Position numbers and translations under genes: made by a program. Of a stretch of DNA of 46,173 nt, positions 23,343 to 31,051 are shown in pieces (position 1 is the stretch's first letter; each line of letters begins with the position of its first letter). The DNA is taken from positions 1 to 46,173 of the forward strand of contig JAFTLJ010000023.1 of assembly GCA_017456005.1 (NCBI GenBank). The letters run 5' to 3'. This stretch comes from Clostridia bacterium (GTDB lineage Bacteria; Bacillota; Clostridia; Oscillospirales; CAG-272). The notes under the pieces are model-generated. The model searched no databases. It was not told the DNA's origin and saw only the letters and a list, made by a program, of their open reading frames with translations.

Positions 23343-24002
23343 ATGGAAATAGAAATTCTTTACGAGGATAAATCGCTGGTGGTTTGCAAGAAGCCTTCGG
23401 GTGTGCCGTCGCAGCCAGACCCGAGCGGTCAGCCTGATATGCTCAGTGCATTATCCGAAAGATATAAAAATATAAGCCTTGTTCACCGTTTAGACACGCC
23501 CACGGGAGGTGTTATGGTGTTCGGGCTTGTACCTAAAGCGACGGCAAAGCTGTGCGCGCTTGTACAGGACCACGAAAAATTTGTGAAAGAATATCTTGCA
23601 GTGGTTTCAAAGCCTCCGGCAGAGCCTCGTGGGCAAATGCGCGATTACCTTTACCACGATAAGCGCACAAACAAGGCTTTCCCCACAGACGGGGCGAGAA
23701 AGGGCAGCAAAGAGGCTATACTTGATTATCGCGTTCTCTCTACCGCCGAAAACGGGCACACGCTCGTGCTCGTTCGCTTACATACGGGGCGCACACATCA
23801 GATACGCGTGCAATTTGCTTCGCGCGGTATGCCGCTTATCGGCGATGGAAAATACGGAAGTCGCGAAAAATGCCCATATATAGGCTTGTGGGCGTACAGA
23901 CTTACTTTTCCGCACCCCGTTTTGCAAAAGGAGATAAGTATATCGGCAGCGCCCGATATGGAAATGGCCCCTTGGTGCGAATTTACGCAAGACCTTATAT
24001 AG
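23343..24002 (+). CDS. RluA-family pseudouridine synthase
   Basis: The start at 23343 has GGGAG upstream and yields 219 residues. The catalytic Asp lies in VHRLDTPTGGVMVFG (about 53), where most relatives have HRLDxxTSG, so Gly replaces Ser. RLHTGRTHQIRVQFA near 148 is the second family motif. No S4 domain is present, so it is of the short RluA/RluC-like type. The RNA target is not predictable. It is in the same direction as the GH78 gene and shares its terminator. Confidence 0.93.
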   Translation: MEIEILYEDKSLVVCKKPSGVPSQPDPSGQPDMLSALSERYKNISLVHRLDTPTGGVMVFGLVPKATAKLCALVQDHEKFVKEYLAVVSKPPAEPRGQMRDYLYHDKRTNKAFPTDGARKGSKEAILDYRVLSTAENGHTLVLVRLHTGRTHQIRVQFASRGMPLIGDGKYGSREKCPYIGLWAYRLTFPHPVLQKEISISAAPDMEMAPWCEFTQDLI

Positions 24003-24003
24003 A

Positions 24004-24034
24004 AAAATGCTGCCTTTTAGGCAGCATTTTTTCG
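24004..24034 (+). terminator. Terminator of the GH78-pseudouridine synthase unit
   Basis: AAAATGCTGCC (24004-24014) pairs with GGCAGCATTTT (24020-24030), then T run. Confidence 0.92.
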
Positions 24035-24169
24035 TATATGGTCCCAAAGACCCCTTCCAAATTTAATTATATCACATATTTAAGTGAATTGTAAAGTACC
24101 ATTTGTTAATATGCACAAAGTTCTCCTTGATGCACAAAAAATAATTGTTAACTTTGAATACATTGTCAA

Positions 24170-24198
24170 TTGAAAAAGTGTTTTGAATGTGCTATAAT
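24170..24198 (+). promoter_or_regulatory. Strong sigma-A promoter of the non-coding unit
   Basis: TTGAAA (24170-24175), 17 bases, TATAAT (24193-24198). Upstream, TTGTTAA occurs at 24103-24109 and 24145-24151, and ATGCACAAA at 24111-24119 and 24130-24138, a symmetrical arrangement that may be a control region. Confidence 0.75.
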
Positions 24199-24225
24199 AA
24201 AATCACAAACAGGAGGTACAGTCCA

Positions 24226-24237
24226 ATGAGAATCTAA
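24226..24237 (+). CDS. Three-codon reading frame with canonical RBS (MRI-stop)
   Basis: ATG AGA ATC TAA lies nine bases after AGGAGGT and about 22 bases after the predicted transcript start. The promoter, the RBS and the spacing are all near ideal, yet translation would stop after three residues. It could be a minimal regulatory ORF or the broken start of an inactivated gene. Neither is proven. Confidence 0.25.
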   Translation: MRI

Positions 24238-24574
24238 AAAATAAGACTTTTATAAAAAAGACAGATCGATGAGCGGTTTGAACATAAGAAAATGTAATAA
24301 CAAAACACGGCGGTGTTATACGCTTCATATAGATTTGTGAGTTTGCTTTTTTTAAAATTGAATAGAGATGATTAAAGTTTAAATCCAAAGCGAAAGGTCT
24401 TAAAAAAGAGTCTTAAAAACAAAAAAACATCATTCGCCTTATGCAAAAGAAATAAAAACAAGATGGTCTTCTCCCATAGAGAATTGTGAAATGAAAAAGA
24501 GGTTTTGACGAGTAGCATAGGTAGACAAAGAAAGAGAGGATATACAAAATGATGTTAGATATCAAAATCGAACA

Positions 24575-24630
24575 GAAATAACCCTTGATTGTGAGATGTG
24601 CATAAACAATCAAGGGTTATTTCATTTTTA
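24575..24630 (+). terminator. Long-stem terminator of the non-coding unit
   Basis: A perfect 18-bp stem (24575-24592 with 24606-24623) and a 13-base loop are followed by ATTTTTATG. A second weak hairpin with T7 follows at about 24637-24657. Confidence 0.85.
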
Positions 24631-24744
24631 TGCGAAACGGCGGAAAACCGTCTTTTTTTATTGGATAAACATAAAAATCTTTTTTGATATTTTATATAAA
24701 CAGTAAAATTTTAAATTCTTTTATTTAAAAAATTGTATATAATG

Positions 24745-24773
24745 TTGACATACGGCACAAGCGGTGGTATAAT
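24745..24773 (+). promoter_or_regulatory. Perfect consensus promoter of the small acidic protein gene
   Basis: TTGACA (24745-24750), 17 bases, TATAAT (24768-24773). The leader to the start codon is about 105 bases. Confidence 0.88.
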
Positions 24774-24883
24774 TATTTACAAACAAGATAAACTTATGTA
24801 TTAAGCTTTTCTTGTTGACAAAGGGTATTATTTCGGTTATGTTTCCGAGTTATCACCAAAAATTTATAAAGGAGAATATAACA

Positions 24884-25132
24884 ATGAGCAAGAACGCAAA
24901 AACAATCGTTGCAGTAGCATCCGTTGCAGCAGCAGTAGCATCCGCTGCAGCAGCAGTAGCAGTTGCATTGCACCTCAAAAAGAAAAAAGCAGCAGAAGTT
25001 AAAGCAGAAGTTGAAGTTGTGGAAGACGTTGAAGCAGTAGAAGCAGAAGCAGAAGTAGAAGTTGCTGAAGAAGCTGAAGAAGTTGCAGCAGAAGAAGCTG
25101 TAGCAGAAGAAGCTGAAGTAGTTGCAGAATAA
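24884..25132 (+). CDS. Small membrane-anchored acidic Ala/Glu/Val-rich protein
   Basis: The ATG at 24884 with AAGGAGAA upstream gives 82 residues. Residues 7-30 are a hydrophobic alanine-rich segment (TIVAVASVAAAVASAAAAVA), residues 33-37 are HLKKKKA-like basic, and residues 38-82 are a low-complexity tail almost wholly of Ala, Glu and Val. The single-span, positive-inside layout predicts a protein held in the membrane with an acidic tail in the cytoplasm. A perfect promoter and repetitive highly biased codons (GCA, GAA, GTT) suggest strong expression. The repetitive DNA could change length by slippage. No homologous family is recognised. Confidence 0.75.
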   Translation: MSKNAKTIVAVASVAAAVASAAAAVAVALHLKKKKAAEVKAEVEVVEDVEAVEAEAEVEVAEEAEEVAAEEAVAEEAEVVAE

Positions 25133-25147
25133 TTTGCATAACGAAGA

Positions 25148-25182
25148 ATAAAACCCCGACATTTTTTGTCGGGGTTTTATTT
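25148..25182. terminator. Bidirectional terminator between small acidic protein and GDPD genes
   Basis: AAAACCCCGACA (25150-25161) pairs with TGTCGGGGTTTT (25167-25178). A and T runs on both sides allow use from either strand. Confidence 0.9.
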
Positions 25183-26023
25183 ATGAAATTATTTCCGGAA
25201 AATTAAGGTATATACCGTCTGCGCCCATATAAGCTGCATCTGCTGATTCCTCTTTTGTAAGCGGAGTAAAAACATAGATTTTCTTGCTTTCTTTGAATTT
25301 GTATATATTGGAGCGTATATAGTTATCTGTGTAGGAGGGAAGAGCAATGCCTACTATGCGAGGGTCGTCGAAATATTCCAAAATTTGCCCTACGCTGTAA
25401 TAGACTTTATAATGAGAAAAAAGATAGCCGTCGAATGTGGTCGTTTCTTTCGCTATATCCCACATTTCCTTGCTGAAAATTTCCGGCAGGATATTTGCGG
25501 AAATATCGTAATTATATATGGATTCGAGAGCTTCTAGGCGTGCGAGCACGGCGGCATCCCCCTCTGTGCTGTCCATTTTTGCATCTACCACGATCTTAAT
25601 ATCGGGGCATTGCATTATGGTTTCCATAAGCCATTCTTCGTTTGCGGGGGTATAACCGTTATCGAGGCGAAGTGATTTAAATTCATCATATGTTATTTCC
25701 GGGCGGTAAAGCTCTAGATGCTCCCAATCGTGTGTGGCGATAATTCTGCCATCGGTAGAGAGTTTAAGGTCATATTCAAAATAACGATATCCTTGATTAT
25801 AGTAATATTCGAAGGTTTCCTGCGCATTAAGGTGCGTTTGCCCGCCCCAACCGCCGCCAGCGTGCAATATTACAGTAAGCTCTGAAAGGGGTAAGGGTGT
25901 TATTTTTGTGATTTCTGCTGTTATCTGTTCTGTTGTTTGCGCAGTAGCCGGCTTTGTGCCGCAGGAATTCAGAGCCGATAGCAAGAATAATGCAGAAAGA
26001 AAGCATAGAAATAATTTTTTCAT
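25181..26023 (-). CDS. Glycerophosphodiester phosphodiesterase-like lipoprotein
   Basis: The 280-residue product has a lipoprotein signal (LLSALNSCGT, Cys at about 21) and a TIM-barrel PI-PLC/GDPD domain: VILHAGGGWGGQTHLNAQET, YFEYDLKLSTDGRIIATHDWEHL, KIVVDAKMD. The active-site His pair, HAGG and THDW, and the Glu/Asp of EYD are present, although the canonical HRG is HAG here. It would act outside the cell on phosphodiesters of lipids or teichoic acids. It follows exoA by 10 bases and shares its transcript. Confidence 0.82.
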   Translation of the reverse strand: MKKLFLCFLSALFLLSALNSCGTKPATAQTTEQITAEITKITPLPLSELTVILHAGGGWGGQTHLNAQETFEYYYNQGYRYFEYDLKLSTDGRIIATHDWEHLELYRPEITYDEFKSLRLDNGYTPANEEWLMETIMQCPDIKIVVDAKMDSTEGDAAVLARLEALESIYNYDISANILPEIFSKEMWDIAKETTTFDGYLFSHYKVYYSVGQILEYFDDPRIVGIALPSYTDNYIRSNIYKFKESKKIYVFTPLTKEESADAAYMGADGIYLNFPEIIS

Positions 26024-26033
26024 ATTATGCCTC

Positions 26034-26783
26034 TCATTCCAGTTCTATTCCTACAGGGCAATGGTCGCTGCCCATAACTTCTGTTAAAATAAAGCTGTCT
26101 TTTATACGTGGCATAAGTCTTTCGGAAACCACAAAATAGTCTATGCGCCAGCCCACGTTCTTTTCACGCGCTTTCCGCATATAGCTCCACCAGGAGTATT
26201 CCACGCGCTCGGGGTATAGCGTGCGAAACGTATCGGCAAAGCCGCACGCGAGTAGCTCTGTAAACTTGCCGCGTTCCTCATCGGAAAAACCTGCGCTGAA
26301 ATGATTTGTTTTGGGGTTTTTGAGGTCTATTTCATTATGAGCAACATTAAGGTCTCCGCAGTAGATAACGGGTTTGTTTTTATCAAGTTCTACAATGTAG
26401 GCGCGCAGAGCATCTTCCCATTCCATACGGTAGGAAAGGCGTGCGAGCTCTCTTTGTGCGTTGGGTGTATATACACAGAGAAGGTAAAAATCTTCATACT
26501 CAAGAGTTATGGCTCTGCCTTCCGTATCGTGTTCCGGTATACCTATACCGTATCGCACGGAAAGAGGTTCTTTTTTTGTAAAGACGGCTGTGCCGGAATA
26601 TCCTTTCTTTTCGGCGCTGTACCAATACTGGAAATATCCCTCCGGGGCAAAATCTGCTTGTCCCACCTGCATTTTTGTTTCTTGAATGCAGAAAAAGTCT
26701 GCGTTTTGTGAAGTGAAAAATTCAGAGAAGCCCTTTTCAAGGCAAGAGCGAAAGCCGTTTACGTTCCAAGATATAAATTTCAT
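26034..26783 (-). CDS. Exodeoxyribonuclease III / AP endonuclease
   Basis: The 249-residue protein contains the exonuclease III signatures in order: ISWNVNGFRSCL, FFCIQETKMQ (metal-binding Glu), LLCVYTPNA, YCGDLNVAHNEIDL, FRTLYPERVEYSWWSYM, WRIDYFVVSERL and GSDHCPVGIEL. It repairs abasic sites in DNA. Length matches the ExoA/Xth family. It has its own promoter (26814-26842) and runs into the GDPD-like gene. Confidence 0.95.
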   Translation of the reverse strand: MKFISWNVNGFRSCLEKGFSEFFTSQNADFFCIQETKMQVGQADFAPEGYFQYWYSAEKKGYSGTAVFTKKEPLSVRYGIGIPEHDTEGRAITLEYEDFYLLCVYTPNAQRELARLSYRMEWEDALRAYIVELDKNKPVIYCGDLNVAHNEIDLKNPKTNHFSAGFSDEERGKFTELLACGFADTFRTLYPERVEYSWWSYMRKAREKNVGWRIDYFVVSERLMPRIKDSFILTEVMGSDHCPVGIELE

Positions 26784-26813
26784 ATGTTTACCTCTAAAAG
26801 TTTATATATCTAT

Positions 26814-26842
26814 ATTATACACCTATTTTTGCGCCGTGCCAA
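26814..26842 (-). promoter_or_regulatory. Promoter of the exonuclease III gene
   Basis: Minus-strand TTGGCA (26842-26837), 17 bases, TATAAT (26819-26814). Confidence 0.7.
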
Positions 26843-26862
26843 GTATATATGCAAAATTTGGG

Positions 26863-26890
26863 CAAAAAAGCCCCCGAAAATCGGGGGCTA
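26863..26890 (-). terminator. Terminator of the coaX-S component operon
   Basis: On the minus strand AGCCCCCGA (26889-26881) pairs with TCGGGGGCT (26877-26869), followed by T6. Confidence 0.88.
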
Positions 26891-26895
26891 TGTAA

Positions 26896-27504
26896 TTATT
26901 TATTTAATCTTTTGGAAACGACTACAGCAACCGTGTTCATTGCCGGTGCGAAGATCATATTAACTACAAATTCCCAAATGAAGTTCCAGCCTGCAACTCC
27001 TACAATGAGGAACATTATAACCGTAGAGCCTGCTTCAACAAAGTTAGCAAGAAGTACGTCCGGAATTGTGAGGCAAAGAAGAATGAACACACCTGTGTTT
27101 ACGATAGGCGTTATTGCCGCCGCAACAAATGTTGCCACAATTTGATTTTTTTCTTTCAAAAGCTTATATGCCAAACCTGAAAGGAAACCTGCGAGAGTTG
27201 TCTTTACAAGGCAGATGACCGATGTCATAAAAGGCTCGTTTTGAAAGAGGATGGCCGTGAATGGGTCAAGAGCCATTACGCCGAACTGAATAAGCACGAT
27301 TGCGCCGTAAATAAGACCGAGCGCCGCGCCCGCTGCAGGGCCGAGAAGCATTGCACCGATAGAAATAGGGATAAGCACCACGCTTATTTTTGTAGTGCCT
27401 ACGGGGATGGAGCCGATCGCAAAATGAAGCACGAGCATAAGCGCAAGAGAAATGGCAAAATACGTCATTTTAACGATGGATGAATGATTTTTTCTTGTTG
27501 TCAT
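26896..27504 (-). CDS. ECF transporter S component, probably for pantothenate
   Basis: The 202-residue integral membrane protein has six hydrophobic segments and the SIPVGTTKISVVLIPISIGAM pattern of ECF substrate-capture subunits. S components are recruited by a shared energizing module (EcfA, EcfA', EcfT), absent here. The gene lies 105 bases downstream of coaX on the same strand, so pantothenate (PanT type) is the likely substrate, though other vitamins are possible. Its own RBS is AAAGGAGA. Confidence 0.82.
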   Translation of the reverse strand: MTTRKNHSSIVKMTYFAISLALMLVLHFAIGSIPVGTTKISVVLIPISIGAMLLGPAAGAALGLIYGAIVLIQFGVMALDPFTAILFQNEPFMTSVICLVKTTLAGFLSGLAYKLLKEKNQIVATFVAAAITPIVNTGVFILLCLTIPDVLLANFVEAGSTVIMFLIVGVAGWNFIWEFVVNMIFAPAMNTVAVVVSKRLNK

Positions 27505-27609
27505 AACAAGTTCTCCTTTACTGCCGTTCCGCCTTTTTACGGATACGGCGAAAAATAATTTATTTGTAAAACGCGCTTGGGTTTGTGTAAAATCCGATTT
27601 TCGGTATTT

Positions 27610-28401
27610 TCACTTTGTGCGCGGAATTACCTTGTTTTTATTGAACTTATATATAATATTGAGCCCCTCTAACGTAAGGTTTGGGATGTGAATTTTGCTT
27701 TCGGGCAGATAAGGCAGGGCGTATTTTGTAAAGCCGCCTGAAACGACGAGCTTTATATCTTTGCCGCCGAACACTTTTTCTTTGTATTCGTTTGCAAAGC
27801 CGAGGGCGGCATACACCGTTCCGCGGATAACACCGGAGTGCATACAATCTTTCGTGTTTTTGCCGAGCAGAGAAATAGGGACATCTGCGGAGATACCGGG
27901 CAAAAGCCCTGTGTTTTGCAAGGCATCGAGGCTCATTTGAATACCCGGCATTATAGCGCCGCCCAAATACGCTTTATTTTCATCGATTACGGAGATGGCC
28001 GTTGCTGTGCCGAAATCTATTATTATGCAGGGAGCGCCCACTTTGGCTATTGCTCCTGCGGCATTTGCTGCAAGATCTGCACCGAGCTCGGAAGGAGAAT
28101 CTATTTTTAAAGGAAAGCCAGTTTTTATTCCGGGGCCTACGTTCAGTATAGGCGCGTTTATTATAGAAGAAACAGCGCTTTGTATGGTATTTGTAAGCGA
28201 TGGCACGACAGAACCTATTATAACACCGTCGAAATTGCCGATCTTGTAGCCATTAAGCTCGGAGATGGATTTTATAAGCATAGCGTATTCGTCTGTTGTG
28301 CGGTTTTTGTCTGTGCCGAGGCGGAATGTATGCAAAAGTTTTTCGTCATCAAAAAATCCTATATGTATGTTGGAATTTCCTATATCTATGGCAAAAAGCA
28401 T
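27610..28401 (-). CDS. coaX: Type III pantothenate kinase
   Basis: The 263-residue protein has the ASKHA-fold signatures of CoaX: FAIDIGNSNIHIGFF (phosphate-1), GADLAANAAGAIAK, CIIIDFGTATAISVID (phosphate-2) and LVVSGGFTKYAL. It catalyses the first step of coenzyme A synthesis and differs from types I and II in needing monovalent cations and resisting CoA feedback. The S component follows, forming an uptake-and-phosphorylation pair. Confidence 0.96.
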   Translation of the reverse strand: MLFAIDIGNSNIHIGFFDDEKLLHTFRLGTDKNRTTDEYAMLIKSISELNGYKIGNFDGVIIGSVVPSLTNTIQSAVSSIINAPILNVGPGIKTGFPLKIDSPSELGADLAANAAGAIAKVGAPCIIIDFGTATAISVIDENKAYLGGAIMPGIQMSLDALQNTGLLPGISADVPISLLGKNTKDCMHSGVIRGTVYAALGFANEYKEKVFGGKDIKLVVSGGFTKYALPYLPESKIHIPNLTLEGLNIIYKFNKNKVIPRTK

Positions 28402-28424
28402 AATTTTAACCCTCCGTTTTTATT

Positions 28425-28453
28425 AGTTTACCACAAACGCCAATGAAAATCAA
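28425..28453 (-). promoter_or_regulatory. Promoter of coaX
   Basis: Minus-strand TTGATT (28453-28448), 17 bases, TAAACT (28430-28425). Confidence 0.5.
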
Positions 28454-28488
28454 TAGAAAAATGAAATTTTTCTTTTTTATCTTTATTA

Positions 28489-28517
28489 TAGACAAAAAAA
28501 TTCTTTTATGATATATT
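28489..28517 (+). promoter_or_regulatory. Probable promoter of the serine acetyltransferase gene
   Basis: TAGACA (28489-28494), 17 bases, TATATT (28512-28517). The region is A/T-rich, so alternatives exist (TATTAT overlapping downstream). Confidence 0.4.
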
Positions 28518-28549
28518 ATAGTATATACCTTTATTAAGGAGAGATATTT

Positions 28550-29467
28550 ATGAATGAATTTATAAAAAGCGCCGCAGAAAAAATGACGGCTAACTATATG
28601 GAATGTGACTTTTTTCCAAGACAAGATAAGGTTTTGCCAGATGAAAGATCTATAGAAAAAATAATACACGATGCCCGAAGTGTAATCTTTCCCGGATATT
28701 TTGGCGATGAAAGCCTTTCGGAAACGGTTACGGGTGTTTTTGAAGAAGGCACTCTTATAAAAATTTATTCTGCACTCAAAAAGCAGATAAAGCTTGCGCT
28801 GCTGTACAAATGCAAATGCAACGATACAGAGGAGGCAGAAAAGCTTTCTGCCGAATATGCAAAGGATTTTATAGATGAACTGCCGCACATCCAGCAGATG
28901 ATGTTTAAGGATGTGGAAGCGGGATTTTTCGGGGACCCTGCGGCAAGCTCGAAGGGTGAAATAATAATTTCCTATCCCGGGCTTTTTGCCATACTCGTAT
29001 ACAGGCTTGCGCACGTGCTGTATAAGCAGAAGGTGCCGATACTGCCCCGTATGATGACAGAGTATGCACACGGCAAAACGGGTATAGACATCAACTCCGG
29101 CGCGGAAATAGGCGAATATTTCTTCATAGACCACGGTACAGGTGTGGTTGTAGGCGAAACCACGGTTATCGGCAACAACGTGAAGCTCTACCAGGGTGTG
29201 ACGCTCGGTGCGCTTTCCACGCGCAAGGGGCAGGCTCTTTCGGGCGTGAAACGCCACCCCACTATTGAAGATGGTGTAACGATATATTCGGGCGCTTCTA
29301 TTCTCGGCGGCGATACGGTTATTGGCAAGGGCTCTATCGTTGCAGGTAACGCATTTATTACAAAATCCATACCGCCTTATACCAAAGTAATCGTAAAAAC
29401 GCCGGAGCTTATTTTGGAAGCACCGAAGCAACCAACGCAGAGCGAGAAAAAGGTTTGGGATTTCTGA
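28550..29467 (+). CDS. Serine O-acetyltransferase (CysE/EpsC family)
   Basis: The 305-residue product has an alpha-helical N-terminal domain (about 1-165) and a left-handed beta-helix (about 180-285) with GIDINSGAEIGEYFFIDHGT, GVVVGETTVIGNNVKLYQGV and RHPTIEDGVTIYSGASILGG. The His in IDHGTG is the conserved catalytic His. It makes O-acetylserine from serine and acetyl-CoA for cysteine synthesis. The N-terminus is longer than in CysE of enteric bacteria, as seen in EpsC-type relatives. No cysteine synthase gene is adjacent. It is followed after one base by the HAD gene. Confidence 0.92.
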   Translation: MNEFIKSAAEKMTANYMECDFFPRQDKVLPDERSIEKIIHDARSVIFPGYFGDESLSETVTGVFEEGTLIKIYSALKKQIKLALLYKCKCNDTEEAEKLSAEYAKDFIDELPHIQQMMFKDVEAGFFGDPAASSKGEIIISYPGLFAILVYRLAHVLYKQKVPILPRMMTEYAHGKTGIDINSGAEIGEYFFIDHGTGVVVGETTVIGNNVKLYQGVTLGALSTRKGQALSGVKRHPTIEDGVTIYSGASILGGDTVIGKGSIVAGNAFITKSIPPYTKVIVKTPELILEAPKQPTQSEKKVWDF

Positions 29468-29468
29468 T

Positions 29469-30119
29469 ATGGCAAGGTATAAAACAGTAATTTTTGATTT
29501 GGATGGAACACTGCTGAATACGCTTGAGGATCTTTGCGACAGCACGAATTTTGCTCTTGCACAGTTCGGATATCCCGCAAGAACGCTCGAGCAGGTGCGT
29601 GCTTTTGTGGGCAACGGCATAGGCAAACTCATAGAGCGCGCTGTGCCGGAGGGGACGGAAAGCGATGTTTGCGCGGAGGTTCTCGGTGTGTTCAAGGCGC
29701 ACTATGCAGAAAATTGCAATAATAAGACACGTGCCTACGATGGTATTGTGCCGCTTTTGGCTCGCTTGAAGAGTGAAAACGTGAAAATAGCTGTGGTTTC
29801 CAACAAGGTAGACAGCGCCGTGAAAGCGCTTTGCGAGCGCTATTTTGCGGAATACATAGACGTGGCGATGGGCGAAACGGCAAATATCCGCCGCAAGCCC
29901 GCGCCCGATACTATTTTTGCGGCTATGGAGCTTTTGGGGGCTGAAAAAGAAAGCACTGTTTACATAGGCGATTCCGAGGTAGATGTGGAAAGCGCAAAAA
30001 ATGCGGGAATAGACCTTGTTGCTGTTTCTTGGGGCTTTCGCGATGCGGAAATGCTGGCTTCTCTCGGTGATTTTCCTATAGCTGATACGTCGGAAGACAT
30101 TTTGCGCTTGCTCAACTGA
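29469..30119 (+). CDS. HAD-family phosphatase, phosphoglycolate phosphatase-like
   Basis: The 216-residue protein has motif I FDLDGTLLNTLEDL, motif II VVSNKV, motif III RKPAPDTIF and motif IV YIGDSEVDVESAKNAG, with a helical cap between I and II. This is the Gph/PgmB group; phosphoglycolate is a likely but unproven substrate. The start at 29469 directly follows the acetyltransferase stop, so the pair is one operon. Confidence 0.9.
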   Translation: MARYKTVIFDLDGTLLNTLEDLCDSTNFALAQFGYPARTLEQVRAFVGNGIGKLIERAVPEGTESDVCAEVLGVFKAHYAENCNNKTRAYDGIVPLLARLKSENVKIAVVSNKVDSAVKALCERYFAEYIDVAMGETANIRRKPAPDTIFAAMELLGAEKESTVYIGDSEVDVESAKNAGIDLVAVSWGFRDAEMLASLGDFPIADTSEDILRLLN

Positions 30120-30148
30120 CGGTAGAGGATTTTTCTAACACAGCGTTA

Positions 30149-30177
30149 TTGTAATTCGTATTTTTTGCTTGTATAAT
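30149..30177 (+). promoter_or_regulatory. Promoter of the XRE regulator
   Basis: TTGTAA (30149-30154), 17 bases, TATAAT (30172-30177). The palindrome 30182-30195 overlaps the expected start site. Confidence 0.65.
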
Positions 30178-30181
30178 GGTA

Positions 30182-30195
30182 TTGTACCGGTACAA
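30182..30195. promoter_or_regulatory. Perfect palindrome TTGTACCGGTACAA, likely operator
   Basis: The 14-base sequence equals its own reverse complement. It begins five bases after the -10 box of the regulator gene, where a bound repressor would block initiation. The encoded XRE protein is the natural candidate to bind it. Confidence 0.6.
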
Positions 30196-30216
30196 AAATG
30201 TTTCAGGAGAATTACA

Positions 30217-31038
30217 ATGATAAAAATAGGTGAGAAAATCAAATCTTTGCGAAAATCCAAAAGTATATCGCAGGAAACCTTGGCAGAGTATCTGAGCGTT
30301 TCTTTCCAAGCTGTTTCAAAATGGGAAACGGGCGCGGCTATGCCGGATATAACCTTGGTGCCTGCGATAGCTTCGTTTTTTGGGATATCCACAGACGAGC
30401 TTTTTGATTTTAACGTATATGAAATCGAAAAGAACGTGGAAAAAATAGTACACGAACACAAAAAATATTATGATACCGACAGGGAGAAGTGCGAAGCGGT
30501 CATACGCGAAGGGCTTACACGTTACCCCGGTAACGATACGCTTCTTAATTGCCTTGTGGGGGTTATACCTGTGCCGGAAAGAGCAGGCGAGGTAATAGAG
30601 CTGTGCAAAGCACTTGCAGAGAGCACGCGATTTGACGATATACGCATAGATGCGTACAGAATAATGGCGGAGGCATATGCCTCTATAGGCGAGCTTTCGT
30701 ATGCCAAAGATGCTATAGAGCATATACCGGAAATATATTTTACAAAGCTTGGCGTTATGGCAGATTTACTTGAAGGAGAAGACAAGCTTTACGGCGCGAC
30801 AAAGCAACGCACTCTCGCTTTTGATTGGCTTATAACGAGCTGTGTGCGTCTTGCGGAATATTACAAAGAAAAAGGGGAAGTGCGAAAGGCGGAAATTCAG
30901 CTTACTATGGCAAAAAACGTGCTTCTTTCCGCAAAAGACGATTTTGCAACAAAGTACACGCGCAGTTTGTACGAGGCTTACGGCGAAGGAATGGCAGAGC
31001 TTGAAGAACTGCTCGCAGATTTAAAAAAAGCACCATAA
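30217..31038 (+). CDS. XRE-family transcriptional regulator with helical C-terminal domain
   Basis: The ATG at 30217 follows CAGGAGA and gives 273 residues. Residues 1-62 are an HTH_3 domain (IKSLRKSKSISQETLAEYLSVSFQAVSKWETG). The rest (about 90-270) is wholly helical with repeated pairs of helices resembling TPR units, as in regulators that respond to peptides or protein partners. It stands alone after the cysE-HAD pair. A perfect palindrome over its promoter suggests autoregulation. Target genes unknown. Confidence 0.88.
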   Translation: MIKIGEKIKSLRKSKSISQETLAEYLSVSFQAVSKWETGAAMPDITLVPAIASFFGISTDELFDFNVYEIEKNVEKIVHEHKKYYDTDREKCEAVIREGLTRYPGNDTLLNCLVGVIPVPERAGEVIELCKALAESTRFDDIRIDAYRIMAEAYASIGELSYAKDAIEHIPEIYFTKLGVMADLLEGEDKLYGATKQRTLAFDWLITSCVRLAEYYKEKGEVRKAEIQLTMAKNVLLSAKDDFATKYTRSLYEAYGEGMAELEELLADLKKAP

Positions 31039-31051
31039 CGGTGCTTTTTTT
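31023..31051 (+). terminator. Terminator of the XRE gene
   Basis: AAAAAAAGCACC (31023-31034) pairs with GGTGCTTTTTTT (31040-31051), overlapping the end of the gene. Repeat copy B begins at its last base. Confidence 0.85.

Larger units (their letters stand above)
24205..24630 (+). ncRNA. Candidate non-coding or leader RNA of about 425 bases
   Basis: A strong promoter and a strong terminator delimit this unit. The only good RBS, AGGAGGT (24211-24217), serves ATG AGA ATC TAA (24226-24237). Two other tiny frames exist: 23 codons from 24269 without an RBS and 10 codons from 24549 with AGAGAGGA before it. A short hairpin AACAC-GGCG-GTGTT lies near 24305. No known RNA family (RNase P, tmRNA, 6S, SRP, riboswitch classes) was recognised by eye. 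It may also be the remnant of a decayed gene. Confidence 0.35.
24003..24883 (+). other. 881-base region without a normal gene
   Basis: In order it holds the terminator at 24004-24034, repeated TTGTTAA and ATGCACAAA boxes (24103-24151), promoter 24170-24198, RBS 24211-24217 with a three-codon frame, about 330 A/T-rich bases without a frame longer than 25 codons on the plus strand, an 18-bp-stem terminator (24575-24630), a weaker hairpin with T7 (about 24637-24657), and the promoter of the small acidic protein gene (24745-24773). Confidence 0.6.

Noticed and set aside
24103-24118. TTGTTAATATGCACAA as a Rex operator
   Set aside because: It resembles the Rex half-sites but the arms are two bases too close and only one arm matches, so it is recorded only as a possible control box.
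24440-24455. CCTTATGCAAAA as a fragment of the three-copy repeat
   Set aside because: Only about 12 bases match and nothing around them pairs or aligns, so chance is the better explanation.
24794-25162. Cys/Phe-rich minus-strand frame of 122 codons opposite the small acidic protein
   Set aside because: Its strange composition is simply the complement of GCA/GAA repeats. The plus-strand frame has promoter, RBS and terminator.
28406-29695. Minus-strand frame of 429 codons opposite serine acetyltransferase
   Set aside because: It covers two well-identified plus-strand genes and a promoter region, and its sequence has no family features.
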